From CAZTLI01 sp964614375 (GTDB lineage Bacteria; Chloroflexota; Anaerolineae; Aggregatilineales; Phototrophicaceae), in the NCBI GenBank assembly GCA_964614375.1, contig CAZTLI010000079.1:1-15697 (forward strand): 15,697 nt of DNA. The letters run 5' to 3'. The translations under genes and the position numbers were made by a program. Shown in pieces: positions 13,823-15,697 of the stretch. The notes under the pieces were generated by a model. That model ran no database searches. It was not told the DNA's origin and worked only from the letters and a program-made list of their open reading frames with translations. Each line of letters opens with the position of its first letter. The stretch's first letter is position 1.

Positions 13823-14554
13823 TCATTCTCCCATGAAGCCAGCAAACCATAGTGCCGCGCCCGATTCACCTGCGCCGAGTGCATTTTGTGCATCGGGTAG
13901 TGAGGCATTCCATGTGCGCTGTTGATTGCCATAGATAAATATGATGACAGCGGCAATAGGTGGGTGTGGGTTGGTGGCGGTGACATAAGCCATCAGTTCA
14001 GCCACAATATTGCCCAGATAGGATGTGTTATTCAGTAATTCAGTCTCATCCAACGGCACTGTAATCGTGGGAACAGAGACCATCATGTGAAACTCTCGCG
14101 TCTGACCATTGCCACAAACATAATCTTCACCATCTGCTCGGACGGTGACAATGGCGTCTGTATAGCCCGCCTCATCGAGTAAATGACGTAATTGCGATTC
14201 ACGAATCGGATCATCTGCTGTTGCCATCACCCAATAGCAGTTCGGCGGAGGCGGCGTCACCATTTGCACAATCGGTTCTGGTGTCAACATGGCGCGGATG
14301 GCGTTTTCGGTAGCGGTCAAGTGAGCGGGCGACATGCCATAGTTATAGGGCAGCGGCGTGGCGGAGAGATCAATCGCCACAACCTGCACGGGCGATTCAA
14401 GAGGTTCAGGTGTGACGGTAAACACCACAAGCCCCAGAAAGGCAATAGCCGCTACAAATAGGCCGACGACGAAGCCAAATATCAGGATGAAGCGGCGGCT
14501 GTAGGGATTGCTCTGTTTGCGCTTGCGTTTGGGTTTATCGGGATAGTCAAACAT
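13823..14554 (-). CDS. Membrane-anchored two-cysteine ectodomain protein, first paralog
   Basis: This 243-residue protein is the first gene of the three-paralog operon. It has a basic N-terminus with DKPKRKRKQ (6-14), one membrane helix (about 22-46), a Pro/Thr-containing stalk (48-104) and an ectodomain with Cys106 (PNCYW) and Cys147 (DYVC), then VPTITVPLDE, LGNIVAELMAYV, AAVIIFIYGN and GAGESGAALW. The Cys spacing (41, against 43 and 38 in the others) suggests one conserved disulfide. The ATG at 14554 is chosen because a GAGG lies 8 nt upstream. A GTG at 14563 is also in frame but has poorer spacing. The stop lies 2 nt before the next start. The function is unknown. Confidence 0.8.
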   Translation of the reverse strand: MFDYPDKPKRKRKQSNPYSRRFILIFGFVVGLFVAAIAFLGLVVFTVTPEPLESPVQVVAIDLSATPLPYNYGMSPAHLTATENAIRAMLTPEPIVQMVTPPPPNCYWVMATADDPIRESQLRHLLDEAGYTDAIVTVRADGEDYVCGNGQTREFHMMVSVPTITVPLDETELLNNTSYLGNIVAELMAYVTATNPHPPIAAVIIFIYGNQQRTWNASLPDAQNALGAGESGAALWFAGFMGE

Positions 14555-14565
14555 ACCTCGCACCT

Positions 14566-14598
14566 CGACTCGATAGACACAGCTACGATATAGAGTCG
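14566..14598 (-). repeat. Inverted repeat in leader of the three-paralog operon
   Basis: CGACTC (14566-14571) and GAGTCG (14593-14598) can pair, and after one mismatch ATA/TAT extends the stem. It abuts the ribosome site of the first paralog and overlaps a possible -10 (TATATC on the minus strand). It could be an operator or an RNA hairpin; the evidence is limited to the dyad itself. Confidence 0.3.
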
Positions 14599-14652
14599 GA
14601 ATAGTGCGAAAAGGTTTCGGTGAGTTGTGACGAATTGGGATTGACAGCCTCT

Positions 14653-14683
14653 GGTAGGGGTTTTCTGGCAGAAAATCCTTACC
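14653..14683 (-). other. Imperfect hairpin between oxidoreductase and paralog operon
   Basis: The core is the dyad TTTTCTG-G-CAGAAAA (14661-14675), flanked by GGTA (14653-14656) and TACC (14680-14683). As RNA on the minus strand it gives an interrupted stem of about 12 pairs, 23 nt after the oxidoreductase stop. No T-tract follows, so a weak terminator, processing site or operator are all possible. Confidence 0.35.
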
Positions 14684-14705
14684 CAGCGCAACTATTCAAC
14701 CTGTT

Positions 14706-15632
14706 TCAATGAAAATGGGGATTGATGGCCTGTCCGAGTTCGCCCATTTTGTCGATATTTTCGAGATCGAGCCATTGCAGCATAAAACGTTCGACGCCTA
14801 AATCTGCCCATGCGCCAAGCTGGTCGATAATCATCGGCGCTGTGCCAACCATCAAACCCCGCTCACGCATCGCAGCAATAGATGAATCACGCTCAGATAG
14901 GCGCTTTTCGATAGCGGACTGGTCTTTATCATAGATGACCTGCGTCATCAGGGAGCGTTTGACATCAGATGGCTGGCGACCCTGTTTGTCGAGCAGGTCG
15001 TTAAGCTGTCCAGTGCGGTCTTTATAGGTTGCGTGGTCGAGATAGACGGCGTTCCATTCGCTGGCATATTTTGCGACGAGTGGCAGTGTGCGTTTGGGGC
15101 CATTGCCGCCGATGAGGATGGGTGGCCCGCCCTTACGCTGTGGACGTGGCAGCAGCACGGCGTCTTTCAGCGAAAAATGTGTACCCTCGTAATGGACAGC
15201 TTCGTCACTATCAAACAGCAGACGGGTCATATCCAGCGCCTCAGTCAACATAGCAAAACGTTTTGGAAAGTCGTAAAAGGGCACGCCGAATTTGGTGTGT
15301 TCACGTTCCTGCCAGCCCGCGCCCATGCCCAACACCAGTCGTCCGCCGCTGAGGTCGTCTACTGCTGCGGCATAGCGAATAGTCATGGACGGATGGCGGA
15401 ATGTGACTGGAGTCACCAGCGGGCCAAATTCGATTTTTTGGGTGTGGCTGGCGGCATAGGTCAACGATGTCCACAATTCCAACGAGTCGATGTCATCGCC
15501 GCTGGCGTTGGTGAAGTGGTCAGACCGGAACACACATTGATAGCCCGTCTCTTCCGCCGTTTGCAGCACTTGTTTCCAATTATCCCAATTGAGGCCATTT
15601 TGCCCTTCAATCATAATCCCAATGTGCGTCAT
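14706..15632 (-). CDS. LLM class (luciferase-like, probably F420-dependent) oxidoreductase
   Basis: This 308-residue luciferase-like monooxygenase-family enzyme has a TIM-barrel fold that uses reduced F420 or FMN. Family signs are the N-terminal strand THIGIMIEGQ, VFRSDHFT (about 35-42), LVTPVTFRHPSM near residue 75, the loop GRLVLGMGAGWQEREH (about 97-112), LLPRPQRKGGPPILIGGNGPKRTL (about 160-182) and ASEWNA (about 190-195). This overall pattern is that of the F420-type (TIGR03560-like) group. The cofactor and substrate cannot be fixed from sequence alone. The ATG at 15632 is chosen because GGAG lies 8 nt upstream. A TTG at 15653 is in frame but lacks a site. An extended -10 precedes it. Confidence 0.9.
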   Translation of the reverse strand: MTHIGIMIEGQNGLNWDNWKQVLQTAEETGYQCVFRSDHFTNASGDDIDSLELWTSLTYAASHTQKIEFGPLVTPVTFRHPSMTIRYAAAVDDLSGGRLVLGMGAGWQEREHTKFGVPFYDFPKRFAMLTEALDMTRLLFDSDEAVHYEGTHFSLKDAVLLPRPQRKGGPPILIGGNGPKRTLPLVAKYASEWNAVYLDHATYKDRTGQLNDLLDKQGRQPSDVKRSLMTQVIYDKDQSAIEKRLSERDSSIAAMRERGLMVGTAPMIIDQLGAWADLGVERFMLQWLDLENIDKMGELGQAINPHFH

Positions 15633-15675
15633 GTCATCGTCTCCATATCCCAATACGAACTGTTTAAGCGTGCTG

Positions 15676-15684
15676 ACTATAGCA
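15676..15684 (-). promoter_or_regulatory. Extended -10 promoter of the LLM oxidoreductase gene
   Basis: On the minus strand TGC-TATAGT stands 44 nt before the start codon at 15632. The -35 region lies outside the window. Confidence 0.45.
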
Positions 15685-15697
15685 GATACCCGCCTTA

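Overview
The window looks like a chromosomal segment of an uncultured Chloroflexota bacterium, probably Anaerolineae-like, recovered by metagenomic assembly. This placement is an inference. It rests on the mix of families (a DUF4058 protein, an XPB/Ssl2-type helicase-associated protein, an F420-type luciferase-like oxidoreductase, a chelatase AAA+/VWA pair, a PadR regulator) and on Gram-positive-style LexA boxes of the form CGAAC-N4-GTTCG. There are no rRNA or tRNA genes, no CRISPR array and no insertion sequence.

Layout. 1-1291 (minus strand): a lipoprotein gene followed by a DUF4058 gene that runs off the left edge. 1414-4452 (plus): an ABC-F ATPase and an ADP-ribosylglycohydrolase, separated by a nested hairpin. 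4637-6121 (plus): citrate synthase with a good terminator. The 100-N gap at its start is flanked by identical 55-bp ends, so it is almost certainly a scaffolding artefact. 6141-8952: a probable DNA-damage (SOS) locus made of lexA (minus), a divergent helicase-associated gene (plus) and a 62-codon orphan ORF (minus). Each has a LexA-like box inside its promoter spacer. 9048-11122 (minus): a magnesium/cobalt-chelatase-type AAA+ ATPase and a VWA domain, split by a -1 frame change at an A9 run. The VWA frame has no usable start codon for its conserved N-terminus, so the two halves are probably joined by programmed frameshifting or transcriptional slippage. 11279-12274 (plus): a PadR regulator with a near-consensus promoter and two tandem operators, translationally coupled to a protein that seems to join a permease-prefix-like segment to a type II secretion F-like segment. 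12280-14554 (minus): an operon of three tandem paralogous membrane-anchored proteins with a two-cysteine extracytoplasmic domain that I cannot assign to a family. 14706-15632 (minus): a luciferase-like monooxygenase-family oxidoreductase.

Most of the window is ordinary housekeeping. The points most worth a second look are the frameshifted chelatase gene, the SOS locus with its small ORF and a LexA with Ala-Ser at the scissile bond, the three-gene membrane-protein family, and the PadR-linked fusion protein.
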